From Symbiodinium natans (lineage: Eukaryota > Sar > Dinophyceae > Suessiales > Symbiodiniaceae): DNA of 64,000 nucleotides. The notes under the pieces are model-generated. The model was not told where the DNA came from, did not search any database, and saw nothing but the letters and a program-made list of their open reading frames with translations. The stretch lies in assembly GCA_905221605.1 (NCBI GenBank), contig CAJNDS010002109.1:470168-534167 (forward strand). Direction: 5' to 3'. Positions within the stretch are counted from its first letter, which is position 1; each line of letters begins with the position of its first letter. Made by a program: the position numbers and the translations under genes. Positions 33,401 through 43,100 of the stretch are shown here, piece by piece.

Positions 33401-33504
33401 ACTCATCCCACAAAAAACTTACACCTCTAAACCCGAAACCCTAAACCCTATACGCCTCACCAAGCGGCCCCACAGCCGATGATGCCCCAGCCGACCTTTG
33501 CCAT
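25549..33504 (-). CDS. Gfo/Idh/MocA-family NAD(P)-dependent oxidoreductase, about 15 exons
   Basis: Exons (descending): 33469-33504, 32829-32894, 32565-32655, 31556-31653, 30933-30992, 30225-30341, 29703-29743, 28769-28874, 28539-28608, 28390-28436, 27708-27783, 27213-27329, 26365-26406, 25701-25792, 25549-25610. Read in order they give a full-length protein of roughly 340 residues. It has an N-terminal Rossmann motif GWGIIGCG, a YIATPPG strand, the EKPMAR signature (family Lys), then VAYYRR, GGGLFVDIGSHVLDLL (family substrate-binding His region), GSATWSF and a C-terminal GYIDQALEGFYGG. Such enzymes oxidise or reduce sugars, inositols or related diols with a nicotinamide cofactor; the substrate is not predictable here. 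No targeting peptide is seen at MAKVGW, so it is probably cytosolic. Start ATG 33502-33504, stop TAA 25549-25551. Confidence 0.9.
25611..25700 (-). other. 90-bp intron made of a telomere-like array plus a 20-bp exon duplication
   Basis: GGCGTCTCCTCGGCCGCCGT occurs exactly at 25603-25622 and again at 25693-25712, 90 bp apart. Between the copies lie only TTTAGGG/TTCAGGG units and a few bases. On the minus strand a GA donor (CGAG/GAGACG) and AG acceptor (GCCGAG/GAGACG) sit at equivalent positions of the two copies, so removal restores one uninterrupted exon. Confidence 0.85.
25796..25973. mobile_element. MITE family A, copy 3, interrupted by CCCTAAA units
   Basis: Left arm CTTGGAGGTTCACGGGTACTT, right arm CACCCATGAACCTCCCAGTG. 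CCCTAAA units (25821-25845) lie just inside the left arm. Confidence 0.75.
26036..26112. mobile_element. MITE family B, copy 3
   Basis: GGGATGTTCCCCCTTCTACTAAGCAGTCC... and ...ATCCCTAAGGGGGAACAT arms around a short centre. Confidence 0.8.
26121..26267. mobile_element. MITE family A, copy 4
   Basis: TACTTGGAGGTTCCTGGTACTT ... AAGTACCATGAACCTCCAAGT with TTATAAGTACAGCTATAAG arms; directly adjacent to a family B copy. Confidence 0.88.
27395..27433. repeat. Poly-C tract of about 39 bases at the end of a TTTAGGG array
   Basis: A homopolymer run next to a TTTAGGG array (27335-27385) inside an intron of the oxidoreductase gene. Length may be affected by sequencing error. Confidence 0.9.
27708..28608 (-). 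CDS. Oxidoreductase exons 9-11 (28539-28608, 28390-28436, 27708-27783)
   Basis: Exon 9: NLHGVATRASGASATAPEDA. Exon 10: DGVALSFECAEQAHFG. Exon 11: IGSATWSFNAPESCDLLEIL. Together they form the central strands of the C-terminal alpha/beta domain. The exon 10 donor is uncertain by a few bases. Confidence 0.8.
27786..28070. repeat. TTTAGGG array grading into degenerate units
   Basis: Starts immediately beside oxidoreductase exon 11 with perfect TTTAGGG. It degrades over about 280 bp into TTTAGGGACTTAGGG-like and GTTTAGGGTTGGGG-like units. Confidence 0.9.
28769..29743 (-). CDS. Oxidoreductase exons 7 and 8 (29703-29743, 28769-28874)
   Basis: Exon 7 gives HYRLQKPAVKEQVG, ending with a GC donor (GTTG/GCTGCT). 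Exon 8 gives WRFEVSASGGGLFVDIGSHV and LDLLDFLVGPLRN, the family hallmark with the substrate-binding histidine. A (TAT)n-rich tract (28884-28970) lies in the intron. Confidence 0.88.
28885..28970. repeat. TAT/ATT trinucleotide-rich tract
   Basis: TTATTATTATTATTACTATTAATTATTATTATTG and similar sequence in an oxidoreductase intron. Confidence 0.9.
28977..29073. mobile_element. TIR element family F, best copy
   Basis: TACCCAGAGGGCCCAAGACCCC ... AGCATTGGGCTCTTTGGGTAA with TTAAGGAATTTAGCCTTAAATCAT / ATCCTTAATATGATT inside. Other copies near 17385-17450, 30628-30700, 50175-50370 and 55895-55978. Confidence 0.75.
30225..30992 (-). CDS. Oxidoreductase exons 5 and 6 (30933-30992, 30225-30341)
   Basis: Exon 5 starts with EKPMARSLTESLQVAEPFKQ, which contains the family lysine. 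Exon 6 has KKAGSPLFVAYYRRAYPRFA and LRELLTSGRLGVITGV. The exact join between them is one base ambiguous. Exon 6 ends at a GC donor (GGGGT/GCCCCT). Confidence 0.85.
31256..31330 (+). repeat. GAT/GAC-rich tract
   Basis: GATGATAACGACGATGATGATTATGAGG and onward. It could encode an Asp/Tyr-rich peptide, but it lies inside an intron of a minus-strand gene, so I treat it as a simple repeat. Confidence 0.7.
31556..31653 (-). CDS. Oxidoreductase exon 4: YIATPPG strand, GA donor
   Basis: It encodes TAVYIATPPGSRLEIAKKVA and SGKPCYL. The family continues as E-K-P, which requires the donor CTACTTG/GAATCC (GA type) joined to GCGAG/GAAAAGCCC. Confidence 0.85.
31680..31788. mobile_element. MITE family B, copy 4
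   Basis: GGAGGTTCCTCCCTTATACTAACAGTCC ... GACTGTTAGTATGAGGGGGAACATCCC arms. Confidence 0.85.
32437..32532. mobile_element. TIR element family D, copy 2
   Basis: TTTGGAGTAGACCC ... TAGTACTCCAAAACCCAGG, with one copy of the GGTATAAGTGGCTAACATAGG internal unit shared with the 9.2-kb copy. Confidence 0.8.
32565..32894 (-). CDS. Oxidoreductase exons 2 and 3 (32829-32894, 32565-32655)
   Basis: Exon 2 gives DVTEVKSGPAFQ and ELVAV (second Rossmann strand). Exon 3 gives MRRDAEKAKDYAKRHGV and WYTTVEDV, the cofactor-adjacent helix typical of the family. The separating intron (32656-32828) includes most of a mixed CCCTAAA/CCCAAA array; the donor is GTCTGCC. Confidence 0.85.
32900..33118. repeat. Long TTTAGGG / TTCAGGG array
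   Basis: About 215 bp: TTTAGGG units, a homogeneous run of about nine TTCAGGG units (about 32934-32990), then TTTAGGG again. It lies between oxidoreductase exons 1 and 2. Confidence 0.95.
33469..33504 (-). CDS. Oxidoreductase exon 1: start and Rossmann glycine motif, GC donor
   Basis: ATG followed by KVGWGIIGCG, then GGG/GCCGCT. Only the GC donor restores the family sequence across the junction (CG/DVTEVKSGP). A GT a few bases downstream would shift the frame. Confidence 0.85.
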
Positions 33505-33985
33505 GGCGGTCGGCCGATCCCCCGGACGCAAGGACTGGATCAGCGTTTGGAATTGTTTGCTTGAGGTGTAAGGTTTGGGGTTTAGGGTTTAGGGCATATT
33601 GAGGCTCCAGTGTTTCAGGTTTATTAAGGATACAGGGCTTTTAAAGCTCCTCAGGGTGTTTAGGGACTTTGTAAAGCTTTCTTTCGGGTTTAGGGCCATA
33701 TTAGGGCTTCAGAAGGGTTCAGGGCATTAAAAGGGGCATAGAGGGGTTTGGCTGAAAAAGGGCTTTGGGGGGTGAGGAGCGTGGTGTTTGGTGTGCCGGG
33801 GACTAGGGTTCAGGGTTCAGGGTTTAGGATTCGGGGGGGAAGAATTGCTTGCCGGTTGAGCACGGAGGTTGCAAAGTCTCGTGTGTGCGTGGCCTCTCGC
33901 TTGATGACCGCGGCTGCCACGTGTCTCGCATAATCTTAGCACTACTACAGCAACCCTAAACCCTACGCCCTAAATCTCGAACGAG

Positions 33986-34053
33986 GTGCATTGGCACACC
34001 TAGTGCGGGGGCACATTGAACTAGACTGTGCACTTTTGAAGAAGTTGATGATG
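33986..34053 (+). CDS. Candidate exon ALAHLVRGHIELDCALLKKL
   Basis: Acceptor CGAACGAG, donor ATGATG/GTAGATG. Helical, protein-like sequence; unidentified. Confidence 0.55.
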
Positions 34054-36060
34054 GTAGATGATCTAGAGCCCAATATTGAGGCCCCCCCCCATGCCCCCAT
34101 TGATCAAAGGCAGGAAACTTAAGCACCCTCAAACCTAAGCACGAAACCCTGGGGCTACTAAGCGAAGTGACATCAAGACTGCTTCAACCAAGGAAGCCCC
34201 TCAACGGCAAAAACCGCTGAATTCCCCTAGGCCCTAATCCCTAAACCATAAACCCTGAACCCGAAACCCTCAACCCTGAACCCTCAGCCGCAAAGGCCTC
34301 CAGGAGAAGAGGCTCTGGTTCAAGGCTAACGCCTTCCCAAGGATTCAGGAGGCTTCCAGAATTCTGATTTCGTTGTTGGAACAGACTGAAACCCTAAACC
34401 CTAGACCCTAAACTCAGGGCCTAGGCCGCCCCCCTACAGAAGGGGGGCGGCGCTTAAGCGCTGCGGCCCCCTGCCCCCCCCCCTTAACCTGGCCCCCCTG
34501 GCCCCCCTCGGCCCCCCCCGGCCCCCCCTCCCCTGGCCCCCCTTTAGCCCCCTCCTCCTGACCCTGCAAACCTCTAAAACCTCTCCTTCCCCACGCAGCT
34601 GAGAATCTAGCCTCAAACCTTTCCCTTGGCTGAAAGTGGCCATCGGTGACGGAAAGGTTTTTTTTGAAAGTAAGCGAGTGTCATGAGCTTAGCCCTAATT
34701 AAACCCTAAAAGGAATAGGTTTGGGTGGTTTTGCCGCCTCAGACGGCATGGGGTGGGAGACAAGTATTAGATGGCCCTCCACAATCGGGCCAGAACCGCT
34801 CTTCGCACCTGACGAGGCATTCGAGCCGCTGCTGCATCCAAACCTTCACAGCATCTACGCCCTATCACAGCAAACCCTAAACCCTACCCTAAACCCTAAA
34901 CCCTAAACCCTATAAACCCTGAACCCTAAACCCCAAACCCTAAATGGTTACTTCTCTAAAAGATGGTCCCTTTGTAGGTCCTTACTATAAGGCGGCCCCT
35001 GTTTTGTAGGGTACCGAAAAAGGGACCCTAATTTAGAGAACTCACCAAATTGGGACTTAGACTGAGAGTTTAACTAAGATGTATATTACCAAACCCGGAC
35101 CAGGACCCCAAAAACGGAAGGGAAGGCATGCCAAAACCTCAAGCAAACTACGAGTACCATAGGGCCTAAAACAATTAGAACAGGTTTTTTTTTTTGGGGG
35201 GGGGGTATCAAAGTACAGTTATAATGGAACCATAAGGGAGTATTACTAGTCATGATTCCGACCTCTATATCGCTACTCTTGGGTCCTTGGATAGACACAG
35301 CTAGTCCACATCAAAGTCGACAGCACTCCTGCTAACCACTGAAACTTCCCAAACGAGGCTTCGGATCGCAGGACCTTAGGCGCTTAAGTGCCTCGCCTGA
35401 GTCCTGCATTCTCTTTAAACTAAGCCCCGCACAAGCAACAATCACCAGCCCCAAACCCTACCCAAAGGCTCCAAAAACTGCCGCCCGCGCTGCCCGCCTG
35501 ACAACGGCGTGTGCTCTCGAACCAGGCGGCTACGAAGCCTGCGATTGCAGGCACAGCGGGTGCAGGAGTTCCACTTGGGATCAAAGAACCCTAACCCCCC
35601 AAACCTACAGTACACTCCAAGAAGCTGGAACATCTTTATCCCCATCCCGAAAAGGTATAAAAAAGGGAATCCCAGCTCTAATCATCCTTAAAACATGCTC
35701 CAACTTTCTGGAGTTTACTGCAAACTCCTAAACCGCAGGTAGTATAGCATCCCAAGAGTTGACTGGCCTGGATGCCCCTCCACGGACGGAGGCGCTAAAC
35801 ACTCCCTTGGGATGGCTCTCAACCCGAAAAAAGGCTCTCCCAATCAGGTTTGGGGCTTCGGGCTTAGGGTTAGGGTTTCGGGTTTGTGTCAAGCACCGAC
35901 AAATGTGTCACAATCAGGCTCCCAGAGCCAAGCAATGGCGGGACGTAAAATGCACTTTTCCGAGACTAGGTGCCTCAAAGCCCAATGCAGAATGGGATTT
36001 GGAGTATCTGATTCCATGATGGTGCTACTGGTGGAGCCACTGAACTACTCCGACAGTTGA
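33986..36060 (+). CDS. Plus-strand exon tract, unidentified gene
   Basis: Candidate exons 33986-34053, 34288-34391, 34720-34872, 35509-35590 and 35887-36060 (TGA at 36058-36060). They begin a few hundred bases from the oxidoreductase ATG on the opposite strand, giving a divergent gene pair. An exon may also lie at 33846-33955 (either strand open). A Pro-rich, C-rich stretch (34424-34560) lies between exons. No domain recognised. Confidence 0.5.
34288..34391 (+). CDS. Candidate exon, charged helix
   Basis: After AACCCTCAG. It encodes KGLQEKRLWFKANAFPRIQE and ASRILISLLEQTE. Strong coding appearance; no family recognised. Confidence 0.6.
34720..34872 (+). CDS. Candidate exon with GPEPLFAPDEAFEPLL
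   Basis: Open through WETSIRWPSTIGPEPLFAPD and EAFEPLLHPNLHSIYALSQQ up to a CCCTAAA array. The ATG at 34721 could even be a start. Confidence 0.55.
34947..35047. mobile_element. TIR element family E, copy 1
   Basis: TTCTCTAAAAGATGGTCCCTTT ... AAAAGGGACCCTAATTTAGAGAA with a central TCCTTACTATAAGG. Other copies at about 37258-37375 and 42639-42755. Confidence 0.8.
35160..35262. mobile_element. Element family G, copy 1
   Basis: AATTAGAACAGG-poly(T)-GGGGGGG ... ACAGTTATAATGGAACCATAAGGGAGTATTACTAGT. Related copies at 58235-58310, 59135-59215 and twice in 61715-61870. TIRs are weak, so the class is uncertain. Confidence 0.6.
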
Positions 36061-37072
36061 TGCCCAACAAAGCAGCCCAGATGTGTGATCATACCCTACG
36101 ATCCCTCAAAAAACAGCCCTGCAGTGCTTATGGCTACAGGCACCCAAAACCCTAAACCCTCGTACTCATCGGTTTTCACGGTGCCCCCACCCCCCGCCCC
36201 TCCCCTCACCCTAAGCCCCAACGGATCCCCATTGAACCCTTAAGCCTTAAATACCCCAAAAATGTGGGACTTGGGTTTTGGGCTTGGGGGCACACCCTAC
36301 ACACTAAACACTCAATCCTGAATCCCTAACCCCCCCTCCCCCCCAAACAACGCGCAGGTTGTGGCCTTCTCTTTGATTCCACCCGGTCCTCCAAGGCTCT
36401 GGGTGGTTTAGGGCCTATAGGGTTTAGGGTGGGTTAGGTGCCTCTGGGTTTAGGATTTAGGGTTGTTTAGGGTTAGGGCCGAAACTGCTTAGGGTTTAGG
36501 GGCTTTGCGCTTTTAGAGGCTTAGGGAGCTCAGGGGCTAATAGAGGTTTAGAGGTTAGGGGTTTGTTCTTATTGGGCTTTGAGTTTCCGAGGGGTTTTCG
36601 GGAGGGTCCTTGTACCAGAAAACGGTTTGAGCAGGGCCCCCGAGTTACCGGGATGTGGAGCTCACAACGCTTAGTGGGGTTGAGGGAGGAGGGGGGAAGC
36701 AGGGGATTAAGGGCTGTAGGGTCCCTATGCCACACCCTAAACCCTTAGCACCTTAGGACTTAAGTATTTCGGGGTGTTAACCCGCCACGAAACAAAATTA
36801 GGCCTGGGGGTTGAGCGTCTTACCCTAAACCCTAAACTCCTAATCCTAAATCCTAAATCATGGGGCGTTGTCACTTCTTCCTTTGGTGCCACATAGGGTT
36901 TAGGGTTTTGGGGGCTGAGGGCTGCCACACAAACAGAGGCGTTTCGTTAGCTTAGGGTTTGGGGTTTGGGGTTTAGGGTTGAGGGTTTGGGGTTTAGGGT
37001 TTAGGGTTTAGGGTTTGGGGTTTGGGGTTTGTGGTTTAGGGTTTGGGGTTTAGGGCTTAGGGTTCCGAAACA

Positions 37073-37132
37073 CATGTCGAGGCTCAGCCAGCTCAACCAG
37101 GTGCTCCAGGCGGGCCACCATCTGTGCAGACA
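37073..37132 (-). CDS. Exon MVARLEHLVELAEPRHVF
   Basis: Minus strand, after CTGTCTGCACAG. Leucine-rich amphipathic helix. Confidence 0.55.
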
Positions 37133-40100
37133 GGTTTGGGGTTTAGGTTTAGGGTTTAGTGTTTAGGGTTTAAGGTTTAGGGTTTAGGGTTTAAGGTTTA
37201 GGGTTCAGGGTTTGGATGGTGCTGCCCCTCACATGTATTTACCATGAGTAGGACATCTCATGACCTACTATATGGTGAGGTCTCCAGATTAGGGTCCCTT
37301 CTTTTGGGTACCCTAAATAAGATAGGCCGCCTCATAATAAGGACCCCCCAAAAGGACCATCATGCAAAGAAATCACCATAGAATCCTAGTTTAGTTGACT
37401 GCCACGGTACGTGGTGGAATCGAAGCCGAAGCAGATGCAGATGGCAAGATGGCATTAGTAGTACCCCTAAATCCTTGTCTTCAATTTGAACAAAGGCTTT
37501 TGGTCGTTTCTTGTCATCGATCCAAGCACGAGCCAACATCCAAGAAATGTTAGTGTAGGGTTTATGTAGGGTTTAGGGTTTAGGGTGTAGGGTGTAGGGT
37601 TGAGGGTTTTAGGGTTTAGGGTTTAGTGTTTAATGTAGGGTTTAAGGTTCGGGTTTGGGTCCCAGACGAACCCTTAACCCTGACTTAGCACCTACACCCC
37701 CAGAATCCTAGCAGACGTTCTCAAGCCTCAACAAGCCTCCCAAACTTAGGTGCTGAGCTCCCTTGAAGAAAAAAGGGCTCAGCTTTGGGTCCGTTAGGTT
37801 TTAAGGGGGTTTTCTTTGTGCGACCCCGCAATTGGGATGTTTCCAATTATACTAACAGTCCTTCATGGGAATTGTGAAAGAGAGTACTATAATCCCTGTT
37901 AAGGACTGTTAGTATAAGGGGGAACATCCCAACCCTAAGCCCTAAACCCTAAACCCTATTAAGGATGTAAGGGGGACCCATCCAGCACCTAAGGGAAAAA
38001 ACCGCCTCTAGAGGGATGTCCAGGCTGCCGTTGGCAGGCCTCAGTTTTTCTGCCCGGAGGATAAGGGTTTAGGGTTGAGGGTTTAGGGTTTAGGGCTTAG
38101 GGTTTAGGGTTTTGGTTGACAAGAGGCTGTGGGATATAGTAAGGGGGCCCCTCCTTGTAGGCCTCCTAAAGTACTACTTCGGGGAAGGGATTGTCCATAC
38201 CTATACTCACCCTACTCTCCCATATTAAAAGCACCACTTGTGCCGATGCCCTAGGTCCTCGCTCTATTTTGGGCGCTGAAATAAATTCTGCGTTTGCGGC
38301 TTCGGGTCTAGGGTTTTCGGTGCAGCGTCTCCTCTCAGGGGGGGGGGGGTGTCTCCTTGGAAGCCCTTTTGACTTAGCTCAGGGTTATGGGGGGATGATT
38401 AGAGGGTTTCCAGGGGATACTAAGAAGGCTGACTTGGTCAAAAAGAGCTCCGAAGTAGGGCTTCGGGTTCAGGGCTCTTTCCGAAGCTGGCCATTTGGAG
38501 ATTACTAAACCCTTTCAATCCTGAACTTTACTCTTCGGAGTTTGGGGTGCATAGGTTTAGGAGCCCAACCCACGAAACTTTGAACTTCGGAGTTTGGCAT
38601 ACCGAGCTTGGGAGGTTGCAGGCTTGCAAGGTCGAGGCGTCGAGGTCCAGAAGGCCAGAAAGCTATTTTAACCCTGAAGCCCTTAAAGCCTCACCCTAAA
38701 TCCATTTGGGAGATTCCAAAAGTAGGAGTGCCTTTTTTATAAGGGAGTCCTACTACTCCCTTATTTACGTAAACCCCCTTTTGGGAGCTAAACCCTGAAC
38801 CCTCTACACCCTAACCCTAGGCCCTAAACCCCACTGCCAGCGAGGGGCAGCAAGCTTTGCAGCATGCGTCGCACTTGCAGCCTTTCTTGAAGGTTCATGG
38901 TACTTACTAACCAATTATAACTGTACTTATAACCCTACTTATATAGGGGTTATCCCAATTATAAGTAGGGTTATAAGTGCAGTTATAATTGGTTAGTATG
39001 TACCATGAACCTTAACCTTCAAGTTGAGCACGGGCCAAAAAAAACGAGCTCTACAGTGCAGGGGTCGTGGGTTTTGTAGGGCTCAAAAAGGTTGAATTGC
39101 AAACTTGGGCAGGAGCCCCCTCTAACCCTAAACCCGAAAACCCGAAAACCCTAAAACCCTAAAACCCTAAAACCCTAAAACCCTAAAACCCTAAGCACCC
39201 TAAAACCCTAATCACCCTAAAACCCTAATCACCCTAAACCCCTAAAACCCTAAAACCCTAAAACCCTAATCACCCTAATCACCCTAAACCCCCAAAACAC
39301 CCTAATCACCCTAAACCCCCAAAACACACACACCCCTAAAGCCCCTGAACCAAGGGCCACGGGTTGATTTAGGGCTTAGGGTTGGGGGCTCCGAGAGGCC
39401 CGCCTAAATCGGGGTTTAGGGTTTAGGGTTTAGGGTTTAGGGTTTAGGGTTTGGGGTTTGGGGTTTGGGGTTTGGGGTTTGGGGTTTGGGGTTTGGGGTT
39501 TGGGGTTTGGGGTTTGGGGTTTGGGGTTTGGGGTTTTGGGGTTTGGGGGTGCAGTCGGGTACCCCCCCCCCCCCCCCCCCACCTTGGGAAGTACCGGTCA
39601 TGTAGAGATATCAGCTCTCAGCGTTAGTTTCAATTCAATATCCCACCTGATAACTTTGGCGAACACAGTGCCCAGTCATCCTAGGATGGGCCCCATGCCT
39701 CTGAAACATATTCCTAGAAACGATCCTCTTGCAGGGCTTATAATAGGGTTTATAAGGTTCAACAGGTTTATAGGGTTCACAGGGTTTTGGGTTAGGAGTT
39801 AGGCTTAGGCTGTTGAGTCCAAGGCAAAGCTGCGAACTTATTTGAAGGCGCAAAGCTCTTCGTAGCCTTCCCCCGGAGGCCCAAAGCCCCAAACCCCTGA
39901 GGCTATTGGTTCTTACCCTAAACCCTAAACCCTGAGGGGGTTCAGGATTTAGGGCATAGGGTTCCAGTAATACGAGTTCCTTTTTGGGCGACCTACTGCA
40001 ACACCGGGCCCTACGTTTACGGGCCAAATAGAACAGAAAGCTCAAAAACGAGACCCTAAAGAGCTGAGGTCCTGAACCAGTAAAAACAAAAACGCGCGGA

Positions 40101-43100
40101 GATTTCGGAAACTTGGCTTCCCGGCATTGGGGCTTAGGAACCCTGAGTCCCAAAACTGACACAAACCGAGAAAAGCGAGACCGTACTTGGATGTTCATGC
40201 GACTAACTAAACTACCACTGTACTCAAAACGCACTTATGTGCGTTATAAGCACCCCCTCCAATCTGAGGCCAAAGGCGATGGCAAGGCCGAGCCATTTTT
40301 CGGCGGCCTCAGTCGCCCTAAACCCTAAGCCCTAAAGGCCCTAAAAGGCAATGGCCCTAGACCCTACACCCCAAGCTCCAAAAACCTAAGCCAGAATCTA
40401 CTATTTGCTACAGAGCCCCCAAAACGTATAGAAAGACCTTCTTTACAAGGGAAATCTGGGACTATTATCCTTCATTGTTAAGCGCCTTAGGCCCGAAACC
40501 CCGAAACCCTGAAGGTCCTAAATCCTAACCCCTAACCCCTAAACCCTAAACCCCAAGGATCCCTATGTACATTGCTTTATTGATGGGTAGCGGGCTCTTT
40601 GGGTATATTGCGCGCCTGCATCTTACGGTTTCTTCGTAAGGAAGTTGGGAGTTAGGTAGCTTCTTTTATCATCACCCTTGAACAGGGGGGATATAAGACA
40701 GCTTATCCCCTCATTCCATGTTAAGATCTAGTGGGCTCTTCGGGGCCTCCACTACGGCACATTCCTGCCAAAACCGTGCAGTTTTGGCTCAACGCAATCG
40801 AGGATTTCGGGTTGATACCCTAAACCCGAAACCCTAAGCCCTAAACCCTAAACCCTACACCCTAGACCCAAGAGTAAACTAGCAAAACAAGCAATATGGG
40901 CCGGGTCCTAGTTGCCTGGTTGCTGAGTTCATAAGCCCCCAAAGAGTGTATACTTTCAGTTTTATCGGGGGATTACAGTATCCCAAAAAGTGTATAACAT
41001 GCACTCACTCAGTCACTCAGCTACTAAGGTTGAGGGTTCAAACTCTTCAGCCTTTTGAGACCGACCTTTCAGCCCGAAGTCGGACCATCGACATCCTAAA
41101 CCCTAAACCCTAAACCCTAAACCCTAAACCCTAAACCCTAAACCCGAAACCCTAAACCCTAAACCCTACGCCGTAAACCCTCGAACGCAAAGCAGAAGAC
41201 TTTGGAAGCTCTCTGCGCCTCAAAGAGCTGAGGTTGAGTGGTTCAGGTTCTAAACCCTAAACCCTAAACCCTAAACCCTAAACCCTAAACCCTAAACCCT
41301 AAACCCTAAACCCTAAACCCTAAACTAATTACAGCTCCGATTTCCTCAGATTTTCCAGGTCTCCGGCTCCAGCTTGGCATCCTGCCAGTCGTCCGAGGCA
41401 GCGGTACTGAGGTCCTCGATGTCGCCTGGTGGACCAGGGGGGGGTTTAGGGTTTAAGGGTTAGGGTTTAGGGTTTAGGGTTTAAGGTTCAGGGTTTAGGG
41501 TTTAGGGTGTAGGGTGTAGGGTTTAGGGTTTAGGGTTTAGGTTTAGGGTATAGGGTATAGGGTATAGGGTTAAGGGTTTAGGGCTTAAACCCTAAGGGGG
41601 CTGTGCTTAGGGGCGTGTAGGGTTGACAGGCTTTAGGGGCAAGAAGGCAAGGATACGAAGGCGCAGTTGGCGTCCTGCGTTGTAGTACCTTAAACCCCAA
41701 CAGCCCTGTACACCCCATAAACCCTATACACCCTCTGAACCCTAAACCCTAAACCCTAAACCCTCTAAACCCTACAAACCCTAAACCCTGCACTGCGGGT
41801 TGCTGAGAGGTTTGGAGGCGGCCCTTGATTTGAAACCCCAACCGTACTGATTGCTTGAGAAGCCCCCAAAAAAACACAAAAAACACAATTCTTCCTTATA
41901 AGGGTAGTATGGGAATTATTAATTTTTCGGTTGGGGTTCTTAAGCAAAGAGTAGAACCACTGTACGCTTTACCTTGACACCTTGACCCCTCAACGGTAGC
42001 TTCTCTTCGGTGCACCGAACTTTCTTGCAATGGTTTCGGCTTACTGATCATAAATTGGAACCCCCCCCCCCCCCTACCCGTCCCCAACGAAAAAGGAACT
42101 GCAAAGGGAGGTCAGGGCATTCTACGTTGTTCAGTACCCCCTCTCAAAGGCCCTATCGCTCCGTGTTTTGTGGAGTCGAGGGTCTTGCCAAGTTTCCTGG
42201 GAATCCATACCCTAGTCCGAAATAACTGGAAAAAGATAGCACTGTTGCTTCAGCACCCCCCCCCCCCCGAAAAAAAAACACAAGGAAAAATATGAAGTAT
42301 AAAACTCCGTATATTGACCTTATAAGGAAGAATACTCTTGTTTCTTGAGGGTTCTTCACAGCTGATCCCAGCCGCACCTTCTTTCTCAGCCAGCAAGAGA
42401 TGAGATTCCATCCTTAGCTTTGCGCAAGTGTCGTCCCCCGAACCCTACTTGGTGCTCCATGATACTTGTAACCCAGTGAAAACTTTACTTCTAACCCACT
42501 TAATTGGGTTATAAGTTTAATTGGGTTCGAAGTAAAAAAAAGTACAGTTATAATTGGATCAACAAGTATGTACCATGAACCTGCAAGTAACCCCTACAAA
42601 AGGGAAACATGGTTGCCCCTGCCTTACACCCTAAGCCTTGTAAATATGGTCACTTTTCTAAAATATGGTCCCTTTTGGGGTCCTTATGAGAAGGTGGCCC
42701 CTCTTCTTTAGGGTTCCCAAAGAGTGAACAGATTTTACAGAACTGACCATACACGGTACCTAGTCTGGCCCGCAGCACCGGCTCTACTTTGCCAGGCTTG
42801 CGGTGCACGCCGACCTATCCGGAAAAACAAAACATCCCCGGCATCCAGCTCCATGCACTGCACGCACTCCCCGGTATGCTTCTCTGAGTTGAATTAGGGT
42901 CACTTTGGGGGGGAGGGGGATGTTCAGCAAGCCCGAAACGGATCACGCCACGATGGCATGCGCTAAGTGCGTGGCCCGTCCAGCAGGCTTCGCTGTTGCT
43001 CATGATACCTTTGCAGGTACGGAGTCGAAAGCTCATGGAGCCTCTGAGCCCCATGAGTTCTTCAGCCCTGCAGTAGAACCCTGTACCACGAGGTCGAGAC

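Noticed and set aside
40774-40792. CCGTGCAGTTTTGGCTCAA resembles the dinoflagellate spliced leader (shared TTTTGGCTCAA)
   Set aside because: It has a deletion and two mismatches in the 5' half, no leader-type donor follows, and the same bases read as a good minus-strand exon (EILDCVEPKLHGFGRNVP). Most likely chance.
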